In this document: one piece after another, positions 1 to 10,500 of the stretch
Position numbering within the stretch: the stretch's first letter is position 1
How the letters are laid out: each line of letters starts with the position of its first letter
Origin: Tritrichomonas foetus
Taxonomy: Eukaryota; Parabasalia; Tritrichomonadida; Tritrichomonadidae
Assembly (NCBI GenBank): GCA_001839685.1
Contig: MLAK01000643.1
Location: 71,471-86,066, forward strand
DNA length: 14,596 bases
Direction of reading: 5' to 3'
The notes under the pieces: model-generated
Databases searched by the model: none
Seen by the model: the letters and a program-made list of their open reading frames with translations, nothing else
Told to the model about the DNA's origin: nothing
Translations under genes and position numbers: made by a program

Positions 1-54
1 TTGTTGTTCATTATTAGATTGTTGTTCATTATTAGGTTGTTGTTCAACATTAGA
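1..54 (-). repeat. 18-bp tandem repeat encoding [S/P]N[N/V]EQQ
   Basis: Three contiguous 18-bp units (1-18, 19-36, 37-54) on the plus strand read ttgttgttcattattaga and close variants. In the minus-strand gene they encode SNNEQQ, PNNEQQ and SNVEQQ. A fourth, diverged unit follows toward 63. The array runs off the window, so its copy number is unknown. The period is an exact multiple of three, so length changes keep the frame. Confidence 0.9.
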
Positions 55-876
55 TTGTTGTTCTTGAACAATTAGATTGGATTTTTCAGTAAATGATTGT
101 TGTAGTTTCTGATCAACTGTTTGTTCGGGTTGCTCCAAGGGTTGAACTTCATTCAATTGCTGAGGTGATTGAATATTTTGTTGGTGTTCAATGATTTTTG
201 GTGGTTCCAGCTCTTGTTGAAGTTTACTTTCAGGATTCATATCTGCTTTTTCACAGCTTTTAGTTTCAGACGGTGAATTTTGAATCAGATTTGCATCCTG
301 AGAAAATGGTGGTCGATATTGTTGTTCATTTTCTGTTGGTATTTGTTCAGACATTTCTTGAACTGGTTCTAAACTTTGCTGTTTTTCAGAAATCGTACTT
401 TCTGAGGCGATTGGTGGTGAATTTTGAATCAAGGCTGTATTTTCAGGATTTTCTGATTTCTGGCCGTTTTCCTGTGTTGAATTCATATTTTGAGTAGATG
501 ATGTTCCTTCGGAAGCGTTTCGTCGATGGAATTTTGTTAGATCCAAAAATATTGTCGATTCGTTTCCATTTTCGACCTTATTTTCATTTTTCGTCAATTG
601 AAAAACCGGCTGAGAAGCGGTATTCGATTCCACTTTCGATTCTGGAATCGGCTGATCGGAAATCGAAATATTGTTCGTTTTGTCTGTACTAAAAGTGTCG
701 GAAGAGAATTTTGAATAGTCTTTACGAGGCGAATGTTCATCTTTTTCGCTTGAATTTCGATTTTCTAAATTCGAATAATTATTGTGGTTTGAATCGGAGA
801 CATCGGATGAGCTGGGATTTTCAGTATTTCTATGGGCTGTCTGGATATCCGAAGCAGTCGGTGGAGTTTCCGACAT
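1..876 (-). CDS. Low-complexity Ser/Asn/Gln/Glu-rich protein, 5' part only
   Basis: A minus-strand frame opens at the ATG at 876-874 and stays open for 292 codons to the window edge, so the 3' end is missing. An in-frame TAA at 912-910 with no other ATG between fixes the start. The protein begins MSETPPTASDIQ and has no visible globular domain, signal peptide or membrane segment. Residues 1-100 are Ser/Asn-rich and polar; later it becomes Gln/Glu/Pro-rich, with QNSP occurring twice in the context LIQNSP. The one more hydrophobic patch is STIFLDLTKFHRRNASEG (about residues 109-126), which includes a basophilic RxxS phosphorylation-type site. It ends here in a Gln-rich hexapeptide repeat. It is divergent from the giant gene across 665 bp and resembles it in bias. 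I do not recognise a family; a disordered scaffold or regulator is inference only. Confidence 0.8.
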   Translation of the reverse strand, partial: MSETPPTASDIQTAHRNTENPSSSDVSDSNHNNYSNLENRNSSEKDEHSPRKDYSKFSSDTFSTDKTNNISISDQPIPESKVESNTASQPVFQLTKNENKVENGNESTIFLDLTKFHRRNASEGTSSTQNMNSTQENGQKSENPENTALIQNSPPIASESTISEKQQSLEPVQEMSEQIPTENEQQYRPPFSQDANLIQNSPSETKSCEKADMNPESKLQQELEPPKIIEHQQNIQSPQQLNEVQPLEQPEQTVDQKLQQSFTEKSNLIVQEQQSNVEQQPNNEQQSNNEQQ

Positions 877-887
877 TCTCGAGGATA

Positions 888-893
888 GCTGAT
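888..893 (-). promoter_or_regulatory. Initiator-like ATCAGC upstream of the minus-strand gene
   Basis: Read on the minus strand, ATCAGC lies so that the A of TCA (position 890) is 14 nt before the ATG at 876. Trichomonad genes typically start transcription at a TCA-type initiator within about 20 nt of the ATG (consensus TCA+1, pyrimidine, T/A). The core TCA and spacing fit, but the following GC does not match the published consensus, so this is tentative. Confidence 0.35.
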
Positions 894-936
894 TAATACT
901 ATTTCTGTTTTACATCACATTTCATATTTTTTTTGA

Positions 937-1192
937 ATGATGAAAAATCTCAATCATTATTGTGATCTTTGAGGCACAATTCACTGGGAATCACTTCATA
1001 TGTGTATGTATATGTTCCATGTACACATTATTATCCATTTTCTTCATATAATGATATTTACAAGTGATATTATCAAGTGGATAAATTTAATTTTTCAAAG
1101 AAAACTTATGATTTGAGGTGTATGATGAAAAATGTATTATTTTGATTTCACTAAATCTGATTTTCACAATTCATCTCAGAATGATTTTTCAT
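937..1192. repeat. Recurring motif ATGATGAAAAAT, two direct copies and one inverted core
   Basis: The 12-mer ATGATGAAAAAT occurs exactly at 937-948 and 1122-1133 on the plus strand. Its core ATGAAAAATC occurs inverted (GATTTTTCAT) at 1183-1192. A-rich words recur by chance in AT-rich DNA, but an exact 12-mer twice within 200 bp of a divergent promoter could be a regulatory site. Confidence 0.35.
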
Positions 1193-1280
1193 TAATACAA
1201 AAGTGTCTTATACGATATAGAAATAGAAATATTAACATTTAATAATGTGTTGTCATATCCAAATACTCATCAAACCAAAA

Positions 1281-1323
1281 ATTTGTGATATCATGAATAT
1301 GAACTATTTATGATATCACAAAT
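1281..1323. repeat. 19-bp inverted repeat, hairpin with 5-nt loop
   Basis: The left arm (1281-1299) reads ATTTGTGATATCATGAATA. The right arm (1305-1323) is its reverse complement except for one position (G1295 opposite T1309), which would be a G.U pair in RNA. The outer 14 bp match perfectly and the loop is 1300-1304 (TGAAC). It lies 219 nt before the giant gene's ATG. It could be a dyad protein-binding site, a cruciform or an RNA hairpin. No transposase or target-site duplication is visible nearby. Confidence 0.8.
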
Positions 1324-1439
1324 CAATTCATCTGTTTGTTTTATCATTACCTTAGATTCAAGTATAATGAAATTAATTTCAATTTTTCCATGTATTTTCC
1401 CCAATTTCGCTCATGGAAGACTTTGAATAGTTTATTATT

Positions 1440-1479
1440 CGATTTTCTACATTTTGAAATCGATTCTACATTATGAAAT
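1440..1479. repeat. Imperfect tandem direct repeat of about 20 bp
   Basis: Two adjacent copies have the form CGATT(TT)CTACATTWTGAAAT: copy 1 at 1440-1460 (21 nt) and copy 2 at 1461-1479 (19 nt). They differ by a TT insertion and one T/A change. The pair lies about 65-100 nt upstream of the giant gene's ATG, where an upstream promoter element could sit. Function is not shown. Confidence 0.7.
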
Positions 1480-1523
1480 TCAATGAAAACGATTTATTAA
1501 ACGGCCTCTTTTTTCAATAGTTT

Positions 1524-1529
1524 ATCAGC
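1524..1529 (+). promoter_or_regulatory. Initiator-like ATCAGC upstream of the giant gene
   Basis: ATCAGC places the A of TCA at 1527, 15 nt before the ATG at 1542. This hexamer and spacing match those of the divergent gene on the other side of the spacer. It overlaps the second copy of AATAGTTTAT (1516-1525). The TCA core suits a trichomonad initiator, but the downstream GC departs from the known consensus. Confidence 0.35.
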
Positions 1530-1536
1530 AAAATTT

Positions 1537-1545
1537 ATGCTATGA
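1537..1545 (+). other. Minimal upstream ORF ATG-CTA-TGA overlapping the main start
   Basis: An ATG at 1537-1539 opens a two-codon frame that stops at TGA 1543-1545, overlapping the main ATG (1542-1544) in another frame. If transcription starts near 1527, scanning ribosomes would meet this ATG first, only about 10 nt from the cap. That could make it either skipped or inhibitory. The sequence arrangement is certain; any regulatory effect is inference. Confidence 0.4.
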
Positions 1546-4500
1546 AGAGTTTGAGGAAATATGATTATCCACCAGCCAAATCAACTCAAAACTCGCAAAG
1601 TTCAAAAAGAAACGAAAAAAATCCAACAAATTCATTGTATAAAACTTCAGTAATCGATCGAACAAATTCGACAAAAAACTCATCGCCTGGACGCTCTCGA
1701 TTACCTGTGCGTTCTTCACATCGGCAAGAATCGCCTGTCAAAAATGAGCCCATGAAACGAACTTTGAAACCACCAAAATTTGATATCCCAATTATGTCCT
1801 TAAACAGCGAAACAAATTATGTTATTCAAAAAATGAACAAACTAGTTCCAAGATCTGCACCTAAATTAGACAAAAATGTGGAGACGAAAGCAAAATATCA
1901 CACAGAAATCAAATCGTCACTTTTTTCAACCACCACTCGAAATAAAACAATTAAGCCACAGCATGGAATTAATGTTGCTGATTTTGTTCCCACAAAAATC
2001 GAAATTGAAGAAAGGCCTGAACAAGTTGTTGCTTCGGAAAAAAAGCAATTTAAGCCTGATCAAAAAATTGCTCCCCCTAAACAAAACATCAAAGTTCAAA
2101 CACAAAAAGTTGATAAAAAAGAAACAATTAATTTAATCAATTCTTTAATAAAAGAGAAAAAGCCACAAGCAGAATATGATGATGATTCTATTGATGATTT
2201 TGTTTCGCAAGAAAAACTTGCTGCTGAAGCTGACAATGATAAAAAGAAAAATCCATCTAGCAAATTTTCTCGAAATCCTCCAAAATCAACAGCAATTTCT
2301 ATATCTCATCAAAATCAACAACAACAACAACAACAACAAATACAGCAATTGTATGTCCCTCCTAAAAAAGAAAATGTCGCCCAAAAAACTGCGCAAGAAG
2401 CTCGATCATTCAAAATTGATATGGAAACTGTTTTGCCGCCTGGTAAAGTTGAACAACCAAAAATTCCTTCCCAATTTTCGACCCATGTTTCGACACAATT
2501 TACTAATATATCGAATAGATTTACAGCAAATCCAAAAACAGAAGAAATTCCGATTCAAACCAGAATTGCCAATAAAAAAGTAGCACCTGAACCTTTGAGA
2601 AATGAATTTTTAAGAGATCAGCAAAAAAAGAAAAATGATATTAATCTTAAAAATGATGTTAAAAAACCAGTTATGCCTAAGCTGCCGGACAGACTACGAA
2701 AAGAAGAAATAAATGAAATATGTGAAAATGAAGAAAAAATCGAAAGCAAAAAACAAAATGAAAAAAGATTTAGACAAACTGAAACATATCAACCTGCAAT
2801 GAGAGTTGGTAAAAGTAAGAAAGAAGATATAAGTAGTTATTTATTACAACGAACGGGGAGATATGCTGATATTATTAAACAAAAAAAATCAACAAAAGCT
2901 AACGACGAACCAAAATCCCAAATAGAAAATAATGAAAATCGATTCACTAGAAGAGGATTTGTGAAACGCGAACAAAATACTGAGAAGACTGTTACCCAAA
3001 ACATAATACAAAATCATAATAAAAATAATAAAATATATATGAAAGATGAAATAAATAATAAAAATGCCACGAAAAATGACGAATATAATGGTAATTTTGA
3101 TTATGAAAATGAAATAAATGACGATGACGATGAAGATTTATTGAAATCATCATCTTCAACTGAAGAAGAAGAAGAAAAGAATTATAATAATACTGTTAGT
3201 AATGAGAGAAATAGAATGAGGTATAATGAAAATGATAATGAGAGCTCAGATGATTTATATAATATGAATGATACTCGAGATATAAACAGAAATCAAAATC
3301 AGAATAAGCCTAAAAATATGAGATTTAAGCTTGGTACAGAAATTGATGTAAAACAACCAAAATCCAATGTGGCTCAACCAATGCAGCTTCTAATGGCCAA
3401 TAAAAGGCGGCCAAGAATCGTCAAAAATGAAGATGAAAGAAGTAATGATGAAAATGAAAATGAGAATTTTTCCGAAAAAGAAAACATTGAAAATTATGCA
3501 CAGGATGAAAACTTTGTACCAAATGAAAATTACGAAGAAGAAACTGAGCAAATATTTGATCAAGGAAACTATTTTGGAGATGATGACACTCCTATCAATT
3601 CTTTTGAAGGAGAGAATCAAGAAAACAACGATTATTATAGAAATACGAACAAAAATAGTGAAAACAGTGGGGACAGTCAAGATAGCTACATTTTTGATAG
3701 ACTGGTAGATAGTAATTCACGAGTAGCAAAACAAAATAAAAATGGAATCACAAAAAAAGAGAAACTTGAATCGGATGAAAAGCCAAAATTAAGCAGATTT
3801 CAACGAACACAAAATCTTAATACTACAAAAAAAACTTCTAATGTTGTTGTTAAAAAATGGATCAAGAATGACAGTAACGAAGAACCGAGTAACATCAAAA
3901 AATATCCAATTAGTGACAAAAAAGAACTTTTTATGAGAAAAGCACTAAAACAAAATCTTCAAATACCTAAATTAAATCGGAGAGAAAAGACAAAACATAA
4001 TATTGAAGAAGAAAACGAAGAGATAGAAGCTTTTGAATCTCAAAATGATGAAAATGGAGATGATTCTTCAATTCACGAAGAAGAAGAAACATATCAAAAT
4101 GAAGCCAACTCATTTTTAGACCATCAATTTTCACCTAAAGATGAACCAATCCGCATATATCAAAATAGTACTAATTCAACGAATAGTAATCAGAGCAATG
4201 GAGTCATTAGAGGTCAGAATGAACAAATAAAACTCTTTCAAGTTGGTTTGAAGTCCAAAATAGCCAATAAGTCTCAAACAAAAAAAACATTTAAAGAGGA
4301 TATTAAATCGCCTGAATCTCAAACAAGAAATAAATATATGAGTGAATCACATGTTGATGTTAATCAAGATGAGGAAGATGAAGAAAAGACAAATGAATAT
4401 CTTGAAATTGAAAAATATTTCGACAATGAACTTGAAAAAGAAGATTCAGATGAAGATGAAATTCCAATTGTGCTTCAAATTCGACAAAAGGCCAAATTAA

Positions 4501-7500
4501 AGCAAAATAAAGAATCACCACAGAAAATTATCCAAAAAGGAACCATTAGCATGAAATCATCAAAACCCCCAAATGATGCAATTGAAGAAACGGAAATTCA
4601 TATTGACGTTGATGATAGTGCTGATACAATTCACAACAATTTAAATCATACAAAGAGAAATCCATTCACAAGAGAAAAGGAAGGAAATCAAACGTCAAAA
4701 CAAAACCATCATCAAAGACAACTCATGCCTCCACATTTTGAAATAGATGATGAGAATTACATTTATAATATGGAACATAATGGTCACTATGATAATGACG
4801 ATGAAAACAATAATAGTGATGAAAATGATAATTTTGATGAAAACATTGATGATGGCCAAGTGATTGATGAAGAAATAAATCATCAAAATCATGTTCACAA
4901 CTTTAATGATGATATTGGCATAGATGAAGAAGAATCGGATATTGAAGTTGAAGACAGCGCAGCTGTAATTTTGCATAATCGCTTTAAGAGAAACCAAGAA
5001 AAGAAGAACAATCAATTTAGAGGAAAAGTAAACCAATATTACCAAGAAAATAATTTGGATAATGATGAAGTAGAAAGAAATTGGAATCCAAATAATGTTA
5101 AAAGAAATGAAATAAGAGAATTCCAAAATAATGATTATGAAGAAAAAAATAGAAAGCAAATGGCTCGAAACAGAAATGTTAATATAAATGCACAAGTTGA
5201 CAATAAAACTCCGAATGTATACGCTAAAGTCGGTGCTAAAAAAGAAAAAAGTACACCAACAAATAAACGTAACATGTTTTCGAGAATTTCATATAAGGCT
5301 TCACCAAAAGTGGAATCAAGCAAAATTGATGAAGAAAAAACAGAAATTCAGATTCATGATGATGAATTCCCTATTAATAATTCATTAAACAATGAAACCA
5401 ATCCACGAGATGATTGCAATGATCAGTACAATTCTCACTATAAAGATGATTATACAGATCAATTTCGGAATTATGGCCATCGAAATAAGTATAATGACAA
5501 TATTTATGAAGAAGAAGAAGAAATATATAATTATGATACGCATGAACATGAATCACCAAGATTAAATGTGAATAATGAAAAAGTTGTTGATAATGATTTA
5601 CATCAAAATGATAACGATACATCCCAATCTGCATCACTTCAAATTGCAATCGAACAGCTTCTGGCCAAACAAGATAAAAACTCACCAATTTTCAATGTTT
5701 CTTTATCACAAAACAATATTACAAATACAGAAATTGAAAACGATCAATTTTATAATTATAATAGTTGTAATAACCAGCAATTAAACAACAATGAAGACGA
5801 ACTTCCAAGTGGATCTCCAGTTAACAGCAGTACTTCTAAACGGGCTTCATATTCAAATAATAATAGTAGCTTTTCCACACCAAAATCACAAAAAATATCA
5901 AGATCTCCAACTCAACAATTATCTTCTCCTCAACGTCAGAAATCTCCTAATACACAATATTCACCAAATTCACACTCACCAAATATGCATTATTCTCCAG
6001 ATGTGAAACATTCACCAACTGTCAGGTATTCACCACAAAACTCTATTCATAGTTCAAGTGACAATCAAGAACGTGTTTCAAATCAAGAATCATCATCACC
6101 GAAAAAGGTCAAACTATCATCATCTGCTCCGCTTGCTATTGAGTGTACACAATCATTATCAACTCCAAAAGAAAATGAAAATGAAAATAGTAATGATTAT
6201 TCTAATAATAATTCACAATCCAGTACAACAAAGAAAAGGGGATCACCAAGCCGAATTTCACCTGTAAAAGCTGAAATAAATAATTTAAAGAAAATATCCT
6301 CGAAGTCTAGAAATGAATCAATTCCAAAAAATCTGTCCAACAAAACTTATGAAATAAATCAATCACCAGAGCATAACAATAGAAAAATATCTTCACCACA
6401 AATGATGTATTCGTCTGATGATTCCTTGGTTCAGGAGAAACTAGAAAATCAAAATTCTAAGGCTAAAAGAACGCAAAGCAAACCTCCAAAAAGAGTATCA
6501 CCTTCTCCATCAAAACAGAAAAGAACAAAATCTCCAATTAAAAACTCTAGTAATGATGAATCTGATCAATATGCTCAACAACAACCAAATAAGGATGATA
6601 TATCTGGAACATCTAGTAAAAAGGTTCATATCTCACCTCGTCAAATTATCTCACAGACCAGTCATATCGAAAATTCTTCATCAAATCAGAAAAATAGTTT
6701 TAATAATAATATTTCACCGAGAAAGCAAGAAAGTAGTCGTTCGTTAAAGCATGTTTCTCTTTCACCACAGCTTCAGAAGCAGCAACAAACAACTATATCC
6801 CAAAGAAAATTAGCTCAGTCACCAACAAAACAATCACAAAATGTTTCAAGTCAATATTCTAATGAAATAATAGAAACTTTGCCAAAGCCAACCTCACCAG
6901 CAAGACAAGAAATTGAAAAAATCAAACTTCGATCGATTCTTGCTGCAAAAAGAAATGCAATGCTTAAGGCAAACAAATATTCCGATAGTCAAAGTAATTC
7001 AAGTATGAAATCGAATATGACAAATGAATCGTCATCCAGAAATTCACCTTACAACATCAATTCCAACCAAAAAGTTAATACAACTGATGGATTGGATTTA
7101 TACTTTATTGATTCACCACCTTGGGATATTAGCAGTAATATTACTGCCAATTCAGGAAATAAACGAATTACTCCGATCAATACTAACGCTCGAATAACCA
7201 ATGATAGAAATAAAGAATCAAATATTCGAAACCTTGTTGAAAGTAAACAAATTATCTCGAAAGTAACACCAATTAAAAATAAATCACCAATTAAAACATC
7301 TCTACAAATACAAAGAAATAGCCCAACTCAAGCTTCACCAAAAATTAATTCAAATACCCATAAGAATATGAGTAAAAACGCAAAAAGTATGAATTCTCAC
7401 TGTCCAACTGATGAAAATAAAAAATCGAATTATGAAGATTATTATGATATTGATAATGACACAAGCACTGATATTTCGCTAAATAGAATTATTTCATCAA

Positions 7501-10500
7501 ACAAGAACAAATTTGTCAAACTTTCCGATTATAGTTCTAGTTTTATTGATGATGAACACGAAAAGGAGAAAAATGCTGTAGAAAATCCATATGAAAATGA
7601 TCAAGTCATCAAATTCTTGAGTGACGATGTTATGAATGAAATGAATGTATTCAAATTATCTGATTTAGAAAATTCATCATCATCTGAAGAAGAAGAAGAT
7701 AATGATGGAAAAAGCTCAGAAAATATTGATAGCAACCTTCAAACAAATAAAGCAAAAATGGAATTTATTTCAATAAATAATCATGGAAATTCGATAATTC
7801 CATTTGATATGTCTGATTTTAGTTCAGTTCATATGGCGAGTGAAACAAGTGATATGTCAAGTGATGATGTGCCACCATCTAAAGCTCAAAACAATCAACA
7901 TAAATATCCAAATCAAGTTAATTTGATTGGAAATAATAATGATAAAACCACCACCAATTCTTCACCTATTTCAAGTCAATCAATTAAAGAAAATAATCAA
8001 AGCCATTCACCAAAAACACCACCAAAATTACCAAACAACCATAAAGAAAAGATTTGTGATCCACCAACACCACTTTCTATCAAAATGACCACACCTGAGC
8101 AAATTAGGAGATATAATGAACTTTCTCTTCGTGATAAAGAATTAACTAATGAAGAAGAAGAAGAAGTGAAAGCACTTTTCCAGAAAATGATTGCAATGGA
8201 AAATAGTGAGATGAACACTAGTGTTGAATTTGCACGTTTAATGAAAGATGTTGAAAATGAAAGTTCAATTATGACAGATATCATCCCACTTGAACTTGAC
8301 AGCGATGAAAAAATTTTTGATCTGAGCGCATCTGAAACATCTGAAAAGCCTGAAGCTTTCAATGATGATGAAATTAAACTGAAAGATTCTGTATCATTAA
8401 ATAAAGAATACCTAAGCCAAAATCATGTAAGTGAAGGAAAGATGATTTCACAAATCAGGAATCAAATATATGTTGAAACTGAAAAACAGAGTGAGAAACC
8501 TAAACAAGCGATCCATTTTTCTCAAGAAAAAGAAACAACTTTAAAAGAAGAAACACATTTAGAAGAAGAAATACATTTAGAAGAAGAAACATATTTAGAA
8601 GAAGAAACGCATTTAGAAGAAGAAACACTCAATTCCAAACAAGAAGAAGAAGAGAGTGATTTTTTGAAGGAATATGAAGAAGATGAAAAGATATTGATAA
8701 ACAATGAATTAGTGAATGAAGAACAACAATTATTTAACAATCAAAATAATAGATCTAAAGATGAACAAAATCATCAAGATGAAATAGAAGGAAAAGGAAT
8801 AGGAAATGTAAATAACAAAGAAGAAAAATTTGTTCAAAGTAATGATAATATTTATCTAACTATTGGGAGAGAAGATCAGCCATTGAATGAAGAAAAAAAA
8901 AATTTATTTGCCAAAGAAAATTTCCTTGAAGACCAAGACAATTTTCAAGAAGAATTTAAGGAAGAGGAAGAAATGTTAAATGCAGAGAAAGAACTATTAC
9001 TAGAAGAACAAGAAATAGAGGAAAATTATCATGTTTTCAACGGAGAAGATGAAGATATGTTTAAAGAAGAAGATATACTTGCCAAAGATTTACCTAAGGA
9101 AGAAGATGTTAAAGAAGACTTTGAAAATGAAGATCCAGAATTTGAGGCAGAAGAAGATTATGTTAAAAATGATGAGCAAGCTTCCCAAATAAATATTACA
9201 ATTGATGTTCATGAAAATGCAATTAATTCACATGAAGAATATGCTGTCAATAAAGAAACTGAAATAAATCATGATGAACAACTTCATGTCGAAGAAGAAG
9301 AGGAAGCTACTGTTGTCAAAAATGGAGACATCCAAGGTGATATACGAAAAGAATCTGATGATGAACGAAATAAAGAGAAAAATACTTATTTACTTCAAGA
9401 AGAAGAAGTAAGTCTATCAAATGAAGAAAAATTTGAGGAAAATGATTTTCATAATGAATCTAAAGAAAACGATGAATTTCGAGTAGAATATCAAGGAATT
9501 AGGAAAAATAACAATGAGGAAGAAGAAGAACTTAATCAAAAAGAGGAAACCATTGAGGGAAACCCCGTATCATTTTCTGGGAAAGAAGAAGAAATAATTC
9601 ATGAGAAATTTGATGAAAAAGATGATAGTTTGAAAGAAGATCAAACACAATTTAACGAAGAAGAAGAATTGCCTAAAACAGAACACATAATTTATCATGA
9701 TGATGAAGATTTTGTCGAACAAAATGAAATTTTCGAAGATAAATTTGAAAAAGAAGAATCAAATCCAAATGATCATTTTAAATTCGCTCAAACAGAAATC
9801 GAAAGTAATGAAACGAAAAAAATTGAACCAAAAGATACTTTTGAAGAAATTCCCAATAAAGAAAAAGGCAATTATTTCCACGAAGAAGAAGAAAGTCAAC
9901 TTACTGATTTTGTTAATATATCAAATGAAGAACAAACTAATCCTGATCATTTTGATGAATCTAACAGTTCCACCCAGAGCCTTAAAGAAAAGCAAATTGA
10001 TGATAAAGAAAGCAAATATATTGACGAAATGAAGCCAAATTCTTCATTCATTCTCAATTTGTTTGATAACAAGCCGAAAATTGATGACATAATTGTCTCC
10101 TTCTCAGATGAAAATGATGAAGAAGCAATTGTAAATGAATATGAAAATATTAATCGATCAAATAATGTCATGATTGAAACCTATAATGAAGAAGAAGAAA
10201 ACATTGATAATCAAATCATGGATTACTTCCAAAAAGACCAAAATTCAATGAAAAGTAATTTTGCCTTAAACTTCAGAACTGGTAACGAAGAAGAAGAAAA
10301 CAAAGTCCGCAAATACAACAATTATGAAAATGCTGAAGATATAAATGAAAATGATGAAGATATAAATGACAAAATGATTCATGATTTCATGGAGAAACAA
10401 AAGAATCGCGAAGTGAAGTCACTTATGCCAAAAGTAGTTAACAACAAAAATCAAGACCATGATTTTGATGAAGAAGAAAGTGATATTGAAGTGGAATTTG

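Larger units (their letters stand above)
877..1541. promoter_or_regulatory. Divergent intergenic region shared by two low-complexity genes
   Basis: This 665-bp AT-rich stretch separates the minus-strand gene starting at 876 from the giant plus-strand gene starting at 1542, so both promoters must lie here. I found no credible coding frame, tRNA or rRNA in it. It holds initiator-like ATCAGC motifs near both starts, a hairpin at 1281-1323, a tandem direct repeat at 1440-1479, a decamer AATAGTTTAT at 1426-1435 and again at 1516-1525, and a motif ATGATGAAAAAT at 937-948 and 1122-1133. Promoter function is inferred from position. Confidence 0.6.

Noticed and set aside
273..896. Three plus-strand frames of 61-74 codons
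   Set aside because: They lie opposite the better-supported 292-codon minus-strand gene, are short, and at least the first begins with GTG rather than ATG.
1281..1323. Terminal inverted repeats of a miniature transposon
   Set aside because: The two arms are only 5 nt apart and no flanking target-site duplication is visible, so it is treated as a hairpin or dyad rather than an element.
2316..2339. Ciliate-type genome with reassigned stop codons, suggested by Gln/Asn richness
   Set aside because: The giant frame uses CAA for Gln with no internal TAA or TAG, and genes end normally with TGA or TAA.
4695..5195. 166-residue minus-strand frame rich in Ile/Phe that looks like a membrane protein
   Set aside because: It is antisense to the Asn/Asp/Lys-rich part of the giant gene. 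Complements of AAT, GAT and AAA codons automatically give Ile and Phe, so the hydrophobicity is an artefact. The same applies to the minus frame at 3390-3680.
8553..8624. CRISPR-like array
   Set aside because: Contiguous 18-bp units without unique spacers, in frame within a protein gene: an ordinary coding tandem repeat.
7997..8740. Minus-strand Ser-rich frames, including one with SSSKCV repeats
   Set aside because: They mirror GAA-rich Glu tracts and the THLEEE repeat of the giant gene; TTC/TCT antisense triplets produce the Ser pattern.
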